The position numbers and the translations under genes are program-made. This document shows positions 1 to 10,492 of a stretch of 64,000 nucleotides of DNA, in pieces. Each line of letters starts with the position of its first letter. Position 1 is the first letter of the stretch. Below the pieces are notes generated by a model. The model saw nothing but the letters and a program-made list of their open reading frames with translations, was not told the origin of the DNA and did no database searches. Source of the stretch: Costus lasius (lineage: Eukaryota; Streptophyta; Magnoliopsida; Zingiberales; Costaceae); NCBI GenBank assembly GCA_027563935.2, contig CM050450.1, forward strand, positions 12,817,957 through 12,881,956, given 5' to 3'.

Positions 1-434
1 CGGTCGAGTGGACAACTCCGCTGACTACTTATAATTATGTTATGAGTTAATTACATTATTTTACGGTGTACTTTGATAATGTTATCATGCTTACAAGAAT
101 GAGCAGATAACCATTCAAAGACCAGTTTGCATTAAATAGTTGATTACAGTATGTCCTCAAGAATAGATAAGTGAAAGTGATTTTTGATGGTGAGTTGGAT
201 TGATTAAAAGAGAGTTTACAATTGTTTAAACAAGTTGAACTTGAATGCCATTACAAGGATTATGAAAATCTTAGCTGTCTTGGATTATAACTTTTTGAAG
301 ATATATTTCACAATATTTCTTTAAATCTCTGATTCTTGTGAATTATTACACATATTATAGATAACTTTCATGTTAAGGAGGAATGAACCGAAGTCATCTA
401 TATTTTCTTTACACACTTTGATTCATATTTTGAG
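1..434. other. Unassigned AT-rich sequence
   Basis: No coding region, terminal repeat or recognisable element was found. The stretch is AT-rich and adjoins a retrotransposon fragment on the right, so it may be the internal part of that element, but nothing in it shows this. Confidence 0.4.
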
Positions 435-640
435 TTGCTTGGGGACAAACAACGTTTAAGCCTTATGTATTTTGATGACTAAAAAATTCATAATATATTT
501 TATGTTATTTTTTAGTCTTTTTGAGTCATATTTATGCTCTTTTGTGTCCGCAAGTGCACAGATACTCGAAGTAATAAAAGATATCGAACCCACAGGGACC
601 TACGTGTTAAGTACCAAATAATTGAATTCTTACTAGCTAA
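435..640. mobile_element. Rearranged Athila/Tat-type LTR fragments
   Basis: Positions 435-480 read like the junction of internal region and 3' LTR in a Ty3 element: a GGGGACAAAC tract, then GTTTAAGCCTTATG, then an LTR-like start TGATGACT. This matches the minus strand of 49980-50030. Positions 549-630 match the PBS-proximal LTR end at 48131-48220 and 58031-58120, but in the opposite relative orientation. The two pieces therefore cannot belong to one colinear LTR. I read this as a rearranged or nested remnant. No target duplication was found. Confidence 0.5.
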
Positions 641-819
641 GTGATCGATGTATGATGGGTATAGAAGATCGAAAATAGCAAATAAAAACCGGAGGGGTCA
701 CTCGGCTTACTAGATTTTGAATCACAGCCAATACGTCTAACATGCTCTTTTGCTCCAATTAATCACAAAGCATGAATCACAGCCAAAAATATTTTCAAAC
801 AAAAATAAGGCAAGACTAA

Positions 820-1277
820 CCTCGCTTCGATACCAATTGTTAGATCATGTTATAAATCTTGCATTAAAATTGTATAGAAAAATTACTATATGAAGACATA
901 CTAGATTTAGTTAGTTGTAGTGGATTTGACCAGAGGGGTCTTCTAATTGATTATGTCATTGTTCACAAGAGGTGAGGCGGCCGATAGGAACCAAATAAAA
1001 ACCTCTTGACAACTTATACACCTCAATCAGGGACTACATCTATATATAGGAAAAACCTAATGGACATAATTATTATATGCCCATCATTGATAAGATAATT
1101 ATACCACTAGGGATTCTACACATAATTAAAAGCTCCCTCCACACTTAATTAATTTGATGACAATAAATAAATTAGAGATTAAATTATACACAATTAATTA
1201 TTACAACGCATATACGTCTACATGCCCAAATGCATTTTATTATGCATGTACATGGTGCACAGCCATGGATCCTAACA
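820..1277 (-). mobile_element. Ty1/copia 5' LTR with primer-binding site, truncated element
   Basis: The LTR spans 838-1277 (440 bp) and is bounded by TGTTAGATCATG and ATCCTAACA, giving TG...CA ends. Immediately left is the reverse complement of an initiator-Met type primer site (ATTGGTATCGAAGC on the minus strand, 824-837), so this is the 5' LTR of a minus-strand copia element. A TATATATA motif lies near 1040. The internal region is cut short within about 150 bp and the other LTR is not in the window. The right flank (GACTCTTGTTTAATG) matches 61751-61765, which is downstream of lectin copy E and gives the uninserted arrangement. Confidence 0.75.
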
Positions 1278-2924
1278 GACTCTTGTTTAATGTCAAGCTC
1301 AAACATCACCGACTAATGACTTATATTAGATACAAATGTCATATGACACCCTTATCTACTAGTGCATATATCTAAACTTTAAGAATAGTAGCTCAATGAA
1401 ATCGACAAGATCACAACTACTAGTTCTAAATCAAGTTAACTCCAATTTCCTTAAGGCATTCTTCGTCAGCACGTCCAAAGAAGCTCATGATGAAACCTAG
1501 TTTGACAGGAAGAGAGAATTTTGTGCCATTTATAGTTTCATATGGGACATATGTTGTATTAAAAGCGATGAAAGTTAGTTTAGTAAGGATTTGATGGAGG
1601 TTGAATCTTATGGTATGTTTAGGGATAGATCTATCTAGGATATGGGGCTCAAGAATATAGTAACAATAAGCAAGTTTAAAGATTTTTAAGAATGAACCAC
1701 CAACAAGCATGGAAATAAAGGAGGGGAGAGGAGAGATGTCACGTATGGCCCCTTTAGGAAAGGGGCTGAACTTCTATTTTTGTCCATGCTCTTGTATCTT
1801 GGCAATGAGGCTAGATGGTATGTTATACAATATATTTCAATGCACAAGAGGGTTGGAAGGAATAGAAACACCATATCTCTCTACTCTTGGATGATGCCGA
1901 ATACTCTTCTTCTTGTGCTCCAAATCCTTCAACTCCCAGACTCCAAATGCTTCATGGGACATCCAAGAAGAAGCTCTCTTAAGCAAGGGAAAGGGCGAAA
2001 GAGAAGAGATAGAAGAGAGGAAGAGAGATCGGTTAAGGGAAAGAGAAGAGAAGGTACTTGGTTTCACCTCACACTAGGCATTAACATAACTATTTTCAGA
2101 AATATTTCAAATGGAATTCACTATGATGCAAATGAGAAGTACAAGTCCTTTAATCCACATTCTCTCAACGATTTTCAAGGATAATTTCAGCTTGCCCCTT
2201 AAATTTACATGGTTTACAATCAAGTCTTCTATATTTTCGATGGTTGATGATGGATCCACTTTGTCTTGGATGGTTTTGATTCTCTTGTGGTTCAAATTTT
2301 GAATTGGCGTCTCTATGCTTCAAATATTAGCTGAAAGCATGTTGCTTTGCATGCCAGTACTTCAATTGGATAACTTGGGAGGTGAATGCAACTCTCATTG
2401 TATAAGTTGTGAGGTGGGTGGTTGGCTCTTAAATGCTTGTATGGATGGATGTTAGTTGCCATTATCTCTTCCTCTTGAACGTTTGGAGCATTTGCTGATG
2501 TGTTCTTGCTGAAGTGTTGATGAGTTGGCATTTGAATGATGAGGTGGCATGTGATGATGTGGCAACTAAGGTGGCAAGTTGAATTGAGGACCTTGAGAGG
2601 AGGTGGCAACTCGGAATACATATGCAATGCAATTGATGATACATACTAGGCTAATTTGAAACCTATTATATAATTCTAAAAAATTAAAATTAAAATATAA
2701 TCATAAACTACCTAACTACAAGCCAAAGATGTAATGCATAAAGTCTACATGTTTTCAAAATTCAAAATTGTTAAAATGGCATGGGTTGACCATGACTAGC
2801 CTTTGATTTAGAGGCCTATTTTTTGTGGATCATTTGGATGAGTCCTCTTCTCCTATATCAAGGTTGGCAAGAAAACTCTAACATGCCTTGACTCGACCTG
2901 CCATTGAGAAAAACTTGAGTTGGC

Positions 2925-3035
2925 TGGGTTTCGGGGTGGGGCGGGTTCGAGTAAAACCCAAGTCTTAATTAAGCGGAGCGGGTTCGAATATGAGTATCCT
3001 AGAATCCACCCTGAACCCGAACTCGAACACGATCC
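2925..3035. repeat. Degenerate GGGTTCG/CGAACCC repeat tract
   Basis: A short tract rich in GCGGGTTCGAG and its complement (CCTGAACCCGAACTCG). It resembles the cores of the hAT-type MITEs at 21778, 38039 and 60907 but lacks their TAGGGGTG ends, so it may be a truncated relative. Confidence 0.4.
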
Positions 3036-3246
3036 AAAATATAATTTTTCTGAATTATCCTTATATATAAGAAAAATTAAAATTCTTAAATTCCTCACTC
3101 CTTCCCTCACCCGACTCACCCTTTATCTATATATATATATATTACACAACCTGTGAGATTGAGTTTCCCTGCAGGACCTAACTCCTCGACAAGTTCTCGT
3201 TTGGGATGCAAATTTTTGACAGGGGGCAAGGTTGGAATGAGATTAA

Positions 3247-3600
3247 GGCCTTGTTTACTTGAGGGGAAAGTTAGAAGGAAAGGAAAGAAAGTAGGAAGGA
3301 ACGGAATATAGGCATATTTACTTGGACGGATGGATAGTTTAGAAGGGAAAGTAAGAGGGAAAGTTAGTCATTAATCCCTCCATTTGCTTTCCGCCCAAAT
3401 CAGATGAAAAGTTGAAACTTAACTTAACTTTACTAACTCCACACCTAACTTTTCACCGCACCGTTACTTATTCTCGCTCAATACGAGCTTTTCTCGACTA
3501 CTCGTCCTTACCATCGCTGCTTGAGCTCGCCGCCATTGCTCGTTCATGCAGCTGCTGCTTGCCCTCGCCGTCGTCGCTCGTATTTAATATTTAATAATTT

Positions 3601-3631
<31 letters not shown>

Positions 3632-3802
3632 ATATGAATAAAAAAATAAAAATTGGGGTGTATATATCAATCCTTCAAACTTTCTTTCCATCCAAATAAA
3701 CACAAGGAAGGAAATCTATAACACATTATATCCATCTATTTTTCCTTTTTTTTTCTTCTTTTCTTTTTTTTGTACTTTCCATCCATCCAAGTAAACATAA
3801 CC
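3247..3802. mobile_element. PIF/Harbinger-type MITE, 556 bp
   Basis: The terminal inverted repeats are GGCCTTGTTTACTTG on the left and, reverse-complemented from the right, GGTTATGTTTACTTGG. A 3-bp TAA duplication flanks it (3244-3246 and 3803-3805). This fits Tourist-like MITEs. The core is purine-rich at one end and pyrimidine-rich at the other, with a (TA)n run near 3610. No transposase is encoded. Confidence 0.7.
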
Positions 3803-4275
3803 TAAGAGTGACGGGCTTGAGGGCGGAACTGACTTGTTATCAATCCTAGTTTAGTTAGAGATGAGTTGTCATATTCTGCTGAGATTGACTTAAGTATTGC
3901 AGCACCTTCAAATTTAATTAGCAATAAAAAAATATAATAATAGATTAATTAAATAATTCAATTAATAGAAAATAATAATTTAATATTTGTATTGTAAGCA
4001 AATTGGAGCTCATTTTTAAATAAAAAAAACAATTTAAAGTTGAATAGATAGATTGTGTAAATGGTTTTACAGCGTGGCTGTGGCCGGCATGGCTTCCATT
4101 TGCATAGATTTGAGTTGCATGGAACTTACTATTGAAGATGTAGTTGATTTGAATGCCATGAATTCAGTTAGCATGATCTACGATTATGATATGCGTGGCA
4201 TTTCTCATGCCCCACTAGTTTCAAGAAATTGGGATAAATATCAGGGAAGAGTTGATTTTTGCATTGAGATCTGAG

Positions 4276-4549
4276 TTGTGTGAATTTCTAAATTGAGGCT
4301 GAACATCACATATTTAAACACAAAATTAAGGATGAAATTAGTACTATAGTTTCTGCCATATGCTCGAAAGACAGGCGAGAGAGTCGGGTGAAAGCATCAT
4401 TTTTTTTCCTTTGCTTTTTTTTCCGCCCAAAGTAAGGAAGAAGTCTCAGTTTTTCTTCTAGTTTGCCTCTCCAATTTTTCCATTCGCCCAAAGGTAAAAA
4501 GAAAATTTTTTTTTTCTTTCCTTTCCCTCTAATTTTTCTTCTAAAAAAA
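4276..4549. other. Upstream flank of lectin A
   Basis: Positions 4276-4370 match 33295-33430 (upstream of lectin C) and 62830-62935 (upstream of lectin E). The rest is pyrimidine-rich and unassigned. Confidence 0.5.
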
Positions 4550-4766
4550 TATTATGTAAAATGAGAAAAAAAAAGGAAAGATAAGTTGAGAAAATCCTTT
4601 TATTATTTTAGTTTATTCTAATAAATAAAAAAATACTCAATAATTTTTATTGTTTATTTCATATCTTTTCCTTTCACTTTCTGAAATACACTTATAATAA
4701 CAATAATGTTATGTTGTGATTGAACTTAAAAGTGACCGCCACTACTACTACTACTATTATTATTAC

Positions 4767-4804
<38 letters not shown>

Positions 4805-5405
4805 TCAAATGTTCCGAATAATTATTTTGATTACAAGAAAAAACTGGTGTAAAAGGAAATTAGGTAAATGATTCAAGGAATGTATAAAAAAAATTAAGAT
4901 AATAGAAAAATAAGAGTAAAAAGAAAGAAAAATTAGTTATGCACAGTATTAGTTCAACTAGTAAAGACTTTTATTGTTGATAATAAAATTTTACTTTAGT
5001 TAATTACTTTGCCCATATTAAAAAATATAAAGTAGTTATACTAATTATTTTTGGAAGAAAACTATTTTTTATTGATTAAAAACTTAGAATCTCACGTAGT
5101 CCCAAAGTTTATCACTTTTAGAACATTCTTCCAAACATATGTCTATAGATCTACATTTTTTCTTATCCGTAACATTCGCTTTTTTTTTTAATTTATAAAA
5201 TAATAAGCAAATAATTTTCACAGAATAATAGTTCATTGAGCTTTTATTTCCAACACAAGACAGTACATTACCCACTAGGCCACTACTCATGTTGACAATC
5301 GACACACGTCATATTTGACACGTCATATGACGCGTTTTATTTACTATTACATATGAATACTTTAACAACAGCGTAGCGTAGCTCAATGAAATTAAGACGA
5401 CTAGA
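4550..5405. repeat. Duplicated lectin-cluster spacer (copy 1)
   Basis: This intergenic stretch aligns by eye with 34600-35340: shared blocks include TTTTTATTATTTTAGTTTA, ATAACAATAATGTTATG, TTTATCACTTTTAGAACATT and TTCATTGAGCTTTTATTT. It lies just downstream of a lectin gene in both places, as expected for duplicated gene-plus-spacer units. The first bases recur at 20790-20836, where later insertions truncate the unit. A trinucleotide microsatellite (4741-4800) sits inside. Confidence 0.75.
4741..4800. repeat. (ACT)n/(ATT)n microsatellite
   Basis: About 60 bp of trinucleotide repeat, ACT units followed by ATT units. The paralogous site near 34805-34830 has only a few ATT units, so the array expanded after the duplication. 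Confidence 0.9.
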
Positions 5406-5498
5406 TGCAACTATTTTAGCTTCAAGCTAGCTCCAATTGCTTTAATGAATTTATCATCAGCACGTCCCATGAAGCCCACGATGGAACCCTCTGTGATT

Positions 5499-5722
5499 GA
5501 GCACATTTTTTTAGAAATCCTGGATTCCTAATAAATTAGGAAGCCCCCTGCACAACACCACTGGATGGTGATTGTGCAAATCTCCAAAACTCTCTAAAAC
5601 CTGCACAATACGTCAACCCTGCACATCATGGCTTTATATGCATATCCCAATATATGTGAACGGTTTTGATCCTCGGCTTCCTAACTTTTTAGGAAGCCGC
5701 AGATTCATAAAAAAATTTTCCC
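5499..5722. mobile_element. hAT-like MITE, 224 bp, in lectin B exon 3
   Basis: It is flanked by an 8-bp direct repeat CTGTGATT (5491-5498 and 5723-5730), the hAT target-duplication length. Its ends are imperfect inverted repeats sharing ATTTTTTTA and AATC. Near each end is a palindrome (CCTAATAAATTAGG on the left; a CCTAA...TTAGG hairpin on the right). Paralog D has about 35 bp of coding sequence at this place that B lacks, so some deletion accompanied or followed the insertion. Confidence 0.6.
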
Positions 5723-5929
5723 CTGTGATTCCAGGTACAGGGCAGATTTTAACATCAGTGCCGAAAGTGAGTGCAGTAATAGATGAGTTGTCATATACTC
5801 CCTAGATTGATTTGATGTATTCATTCTCTTCAAAATCAAACTACAATGAAAAAGTTAATGGTAGATTAATGATAATTCAAAGAATAAATAATAATGATAA
5901 TACAATATTTTTATTACACTTGAAACACA

Positions 5930-6422
5930 TGTTAGATCAATTAATGTGGACGACATATATATATTAATTAATAATTATATATGGCTATCTTAAATATTTT
6001 AGTCATACTTAAGTGATCGATTAAGAATTAATTAGTACGGCTTAATTATCTCAAATTTGTATGGAATATTATTATGTGTAAAGACTTAGGTTTTATTTCT
6101 ATTTTTGTGATGAGTTAGAAATAGAAATAATAATAAATAATACGTCGTGGTCTCTGTAGGCATGTGTTTCCTTAATTAATTAATAAGGAGTTTTCTCTCC
6201 TTTCCCTCTATATATATATATATATAAGTGACTTTTATTACCAAGACTCGTGACGAATATTTTTATTCTGAGTCTGGGAAACACAACACCTGTAGAAGAC
6301 CAAGACAGGTGATCTTCTCAATCTCAGGATTCTTCAGGTATGCTTCCGCTATGGTATTTTCTCAATGCTTTAACATATCTTCATGTTGTGTTTCATTGTC
6401 ACAATCTTTAGTCGATCCAACA
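5930..6422 (+). repeat. Copia left (5') LTR
   Basis: 493 bp, TG...CA. A TATATATATA run at about 6209-6225 is a plausible core promoter, and the last 200 bp match 15830-16006 closely. The two LTRs differ mainly by scattered substitutions and short indels (475 versus 493 bp), so the insertion is not recent. Confidence 0.93.
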
Positions 6423-6437
6423 ATTGGTATCAAAGCC
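6423..6437 (+). promoter_or_regulatory. Copia primer-binding site
   Basis: ATTGGTATCAAAGCC directly abuts the LTR and matches the usual initiator-Met tRNA site TGGTATCAGAGC with one mismatch (A for G). Confidence 0.85.
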
Positions 6438-6586
6438 AGGTTGATTATGTTAATTTATTGAGAATATTTATCTAGATCATTATAGGTTGGTCTCTTATGT
6501 TTTGATCACATAAATATTATTCTCAATTGTATTATTTGCTTGCCATCCAAGAATTATACCTGTTGATATGCTTTCCCCTTAGAAAA

Positions 6587-6977
6587 AAATTCTTAAGCAC
6601 CCGGGGGCGCTTAAGTGGGAAAAATGGGGTGCTCTCGTTTTTCCTCTAAAAATATTTTTTTTTTATTTTTTTTTTAAAATGATGTACATCTTGTAAGCTA
6701 TGTACCAATATTAGGGTATTTTAGATAACGTATACGTATAAAATACCCTAACCAATATTAGATTTTTTTATAAAATAAGTAATATTTTTTATCTTATATG
6801 TGATATTGGTTAGAGTATTTTATACGTATACATAATCTAAAATAGCTCAATATTAGTACCATTGAATAGCTTACAAGGTACATTATTTCTAAAAAAAAAT
6901 AAAAAAAAAAATTTTTAAGAGAAAAACGAAAGCACCCCGTTTTTCCCACTTAAGCGCCCCCGGGCGCTTAAAAATTT
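6587..6977. mobile_element. Foldback element with about 170-bp inverted arms
   Basis: Left arm 6587-6758 and right arm 6803-6977 are near-complementary over their full length around a loop of about 45 bp. The outer arm includes CCCGGGGGCGCTTAAGTGGG and its reverse complement, and the inner arm includes GTATACGTATA. The element lies in the copia leader between the primer site and the nested chromovirus. No coding sequence is present. A transcript would fold into one long hairpin. Confidence 0.85.
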
Positions 6978-7645
6978 TATTCTTGCTGTTATGCCCTAAA
7001 AATAAATTTGGTACGGAATCTTTTGTCGGCATTTGTCGCCGACATCAGAATTAAAGCTTCGTTCGATTTTCGATTTTTTTGCCCTAAACCATGTTTGTCA
7101 ACGTCATCGCTGATGTCAGGGCCGAAATCGCGTCCAAATTTGGGATTTGCTCGATCGCGTCATCTTCTTCATCGGCGCTGCTGAAGGATAGGTGGTGCTA
7201 ATGAGTTGTCGGCGCCGGTGCAAAGGACTTCTGCCCTACTTTTGGGTTCACCGGCAGGATCATCGTCGACGATTCTGGCGACGTCGATCCATTTCCACTG
7301 CTTGTGCTGCCGATTCCATCGTCGACGAATCAGGCGACGTCGTCGTAGGTTGGAATCGGTGGATCTTTCAGGCGAAATTTTCAAGCGAGCGATGTTGCCA
7401 TCGAAATTTTGCCATCCGGTGTGTGACGCTGCCAACGAGTCTCTCCTATCTGGCGTTGGTGAAGACTAGCGGCTTCCCGGTGGTTTTCTTGTGTGGATCG
7501 GCAACCTGCGGCTGTCGCGATCCAGACGAGCGACGTGCGTGCGGTCGGTGTTACGCCCCATAGCGCCACCCGGGACCCACACCTCAGTGCGAGCTGCATT
7601 GGTCCCTCGTGCAATATGAGGGTCCAGTCCACGAATGAACTGCTC

Positions 7646-8359
7646 TCACTTATCCGCAACTATAGGAGTCATATTTGGAAACATTGCAGACAACCGTTGG
7701 AAATCCGATAAATATTCATCGACGGATCGCCCATTTTGCTCCAGAGTCATATACTCATGACGCAGCTGTCTCCTGAAAAGTTTTGGGAAAATACTCAGCA
7801 TAGAATGCCCCACAGAAAATATCCCAATCAAAGCGAGCTACTCCAATGGTTTGTTCAAGCCCTGCGAACCAAGCCTTTGCGTCACCTTTGAAGAAATACA
7901 CTGCCAAATTTACCCTTTCGTCGTTAGGGCACTTCAACAGGTTCAGTGTGTGTCGGTCACACTAGCCAACCAGTTTGTGGCTTCCCACGGATCCGGTTTT
8001 CCAGAAAACACCCTGAATCTTCGCTCCCCCATGGTCATAAAGCGAGACACTGACTCCAACGTTGCAGTCGAGGGAGTTTCACGCGCTCTACGCCGTGGTG
8101 GCTCTTGGACCGAGGGTTCTCGCGCATGTCGTCTGCTTCCCACTTCACTAATACTATCAGCGTGCTGAACCCGTGGAGCTGCAACAGTTGGTTCTTCCTT
8201 GTCCGCTTCATCGGAACCAGTAGCTTGGCGCATCCAACTGAGAGGTAAACTTATTACTTCACGAGCTAATCCAGCTACTCGACTCAAACGGGAACTTTTC
8301 TTTGGTGTCATTTCCTGTAATGCACCACAACAACGAATGGTTACGTTAATTGAAATCAC
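7646..8359 (-). pseudogene. gag: gag remnant of deleted chromovirus
   Basis: Minus-strand frames give a retrotransposon gag domain: FRVFSGKPDPWEATNWL, then LKCPNDERVNLAVYFFKGDAKAWF, then FCGAFYAEYFP and SVDEYLSDFQRLSAMFP. The order and spacing fit Retrotrans_gag of Ty3 chromoviruses, whose product forms the virus-like particle. The reading is split over at least two frames and ends at the deletion junction near 7581, before any zinc knuckle. The start at 8359 is the first Met after the primer site and leader. It cannot make a normal capsid protein. Confidence 0.8.
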
Positions 8360-8430
8360 AGATTATCATAATCAAGTGTGATTAGCACTAACGCAGATCT
8401 TAAATCCTACGAAACCTCTGATACCAAAAT

Positions 8431-10487
8431 TGTTACGCCCCAGAGCGCCACCTGGGACCCACGTCGGGAATCCCGAACCTCGGGACGCAACAACACTGTA
8501 CCTGTCAAATCAACACAACAACCGAGAGGTACAGAACAGAATAAAATAACATAAGGCCACTCGACTGAACATGACTGATGCAGCGGTCAATAAAGTCTAA
8601 CAACATATACAATAAAGTAACAATAGACAAACCGAAATAAATGCAACACAAGCCCACCTAGACTGGTGGTCACAACTAACTATCTAATCTGCTCCAGAGG
8701 GAGCCGCGCCTGCACCTGGAGGCAAATCAAAGGGGAGGGGGGGGGGGTTAGCCGGAGGCTAAGTAGGGATATAACAAGGTATATGGTGCATGATCAGATA
8801 GGAGCAGTTATCACGAAATATAACCAAGACTCTACATGTCCCATATAGAGTATAGTCAAACTCAAATACGTATCAATATACGTGTCATCAAACACAGATA
8901 AAACTAGGAGCTGATACAGCAGTGGTCCCAGACCCGCAACTCTATAAATAGAGTGGTCCCTACTGATGGCTTCCCAAACAGTAGAGACGACTGTCCGTCG
9001 ACAGCCCGCTAGTGTAGCGTCCTACACGCCAATACAACCCATCTCATCGGGTTGTCATATCCGAGACCTCAAGCCCATAAGCGGGACTCTCTTGGTCTAT
9101 CACTGGCACAGGGAGACGATATCACATCTCAGAATATAACAGGCACTACTGAGGTACACTGACATGTCTATCGCTAGACATTCAGCCCTCAATGTATGTA
9201 TACAAAAACTCATACCACCGACCAACTACCAATAAACATGCAATAACAAAATACTCATACCGTGTTTCATGCAACAGGTTATGTCAACAGGAATATAACT
9301 CAGAGTAGAATGGGAATCAGATAGTAATCAACAGTAATACAACGATAAGGAGGTGCCGCTAATCTACACATGTGGTTGGCGCTGAAACAAATGAGAGGAG
9401 GTAGAATCCCTACCTCAAACTGTAGTCGCACAGTAAGATCCAACCAATAAGCACAGTAAACAATCAATAGTTCCTAGCAGGGTAAATCACATATAAGTCC
9501 ACGTATTACATTCTAATCCATTTTACACTAATTATCAGTTAACATGTTATTTCAGGTTCGCTAAGTGGTTCGGATCAAATCAGGCTATTTAATCATATCC
9601 ATCAATAAGAATGTATGGGTTTTATCACATGTGTTTGTATATGTATAAAGGCGAGTACGGGTACTAACCGAGTTCGCAGCCACGTGCGAACGCAAATCAC
9701 CGCGAGGAAGCCGGAATACGCAAGAACCAACCACGCGTGTGTAAACCGAGGCGACAGCTCAAACTTTGAGGTTCAATAGAATAGTAGCGCCGCCACTATA
9801 GTGTTGCCGGAACAGTATTTCCGGTGGCAGATCAGAACTGTCCGGTAGTGAAAATGAAGCCGATACTTAGGGGAGCTCGGCCGTACAGTTTGTTCTGCGA
9901 GAGGGCGCCGGAGTCATCGGAAAACGTCAGAAAGACGCCGGCGGCGTCGTTCGCGCACGTCGCCGGAGCTGAAGGAGGGAGACGCCTTAAATGGGATAGG
10001 AGGGAGGGGAAAACCGTCGCCGGCGCAGTGGAGGTGTAGTCGACGCCGGAACAGAGGAGGATCACCGGCGTAGAGAGGAACGCAAGAGCATGATGCGTCC
10101 GCTGCCGAACCAATACTAGCGAGCGGAGGAAAGGGGCAACGCCGAAATCAGCTCACAGGGTTAGGGTCTCATTGTCGCCGGTACCAGACCTGGCCGGAGG
10201 AGTCGCTGGACGAACGAAGGTGAGGATGAGGAGGTGAGATCGAAGAATGGGCAACTTTCGAAAGCTTCGTTCGCTCGTTCGGTGAAGAAGACAAGCGGAT
10301 GGGGAGAAATAAAAGGAAAGGCACGGGACAGAGGGAAACGGGTGAGGCGTGGCTTCGTCACGAGCGCACAGTGACGGGGATGGGAAGGGAACCGGATGAG
10401 ACAACACTGTCTCATCAAATCAGATTATTAAATCAATATATTATATTTTATTATTCCTCTTCTGTCTTTTGCATCACGATTGTAACA
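8431..10487 (-). repeat. 5' LTR of deleted chromovirus
   Basis: 2057 bp, GC-rich in its right third. On the minus strand it begins TGTTACAATCG and ends GGGGCGTAACA. The ORFs at 9824-10712 on either strand are GC-driven and resemble nothing known. Confidence 0.85.
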
Positions 10488-10492
10488 GTCGG

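Larger units (their letters stand above)
1588..3846. mobile_element. Unclassified 2.26-kb insertion in lectin A exon 3
   Basis: Copies B and D show that the lectin exon should be continuous here. The insertion is bounded by TAGTTTAGTAAG (1576-1587) and TAGTTTAGTTAG (3847-3858), a 12-bp direct repeat with one mismatch. No LTR, polyA tail or transposase was recognised. The ends (GATTTGATGG... and ...TATCAATCC) show only weak inverted similarity. A Mutator-like element (9-11 bp duplication) or a LINE fragment are both possible. Within it are a MITE (3247-3802) and a CGGGTTCG-rich tract (2925-3035). ORFs inside are short and unremarkable. Confidence 0.6.
1426..4270 (-). pseudogene. Jacalin-related lectin copy A (disrupted)
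   Basis: This is a minus-strand jacalin-domain gene. Jacalin-related lectins are beta-prism carbohydrate-binding proteins. The C-terminal exon lies at 1426-1587 and reads as a typical jacalin end (TYVPYETINGTKFSLPV, then SFFGRADEECLKEIGVNLI and a TAG stop). Its upstream part is at 3847-3925 (SAEYDNSSL). A 2.26-kb insertion flanked by a 12-bp duplication separates the two. The N-terminal exon is at about 4071-4270 and preserves IHGIQINY. It carries an in-frame TGA just before IHG, where copy D has AGA. The exon-3 splice acceptor reads TAA where copy B has TAG. First exon and promoter are not recognisable. With the stop, the lost acceptor and the insertion, I call it a pseudogene. Confidence 0.8.
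7549..10487 (-). mobile_element. Deleted chromovirus-type Ty3/gypsy element
   Basis: The target duplication GTCGG (7544-7548 and 10488-10492) and TG...CA ends (TGTTACGCCCC...GATTGTAACA) define the element. The full 5' LTR is 8431-10487 (2057 bp). Left of it, on the minus strand, lies a primer site TTTTGGTATCAGAGG, then gag. Past gag, only 32 bp matching the LTR terminus remain (7549-7580). Protease, pol and nearly all of the 3' LTR are therefore missing through one internal deletion that kept both outer ends. It interrupts the leader of the copia element. Confidence 0.9.

Noticed and set aside
1588..1710. N-terminal part of the 94-aa ORF that ends in the lectin A tail
   Set aside because: It lies in the inserted sequence left of the 12-bp duplication; only 1426-1587 aligns with jacalin lectins.
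7192..7563. ORFs in the copia leader and antisense to the chromovirus gag (7851-8168, 8199-8381)
   Set aside because: Those at 7851-8381 on the plus strand are shadows of gag; those at 7192-7563 are short and GC-driven.
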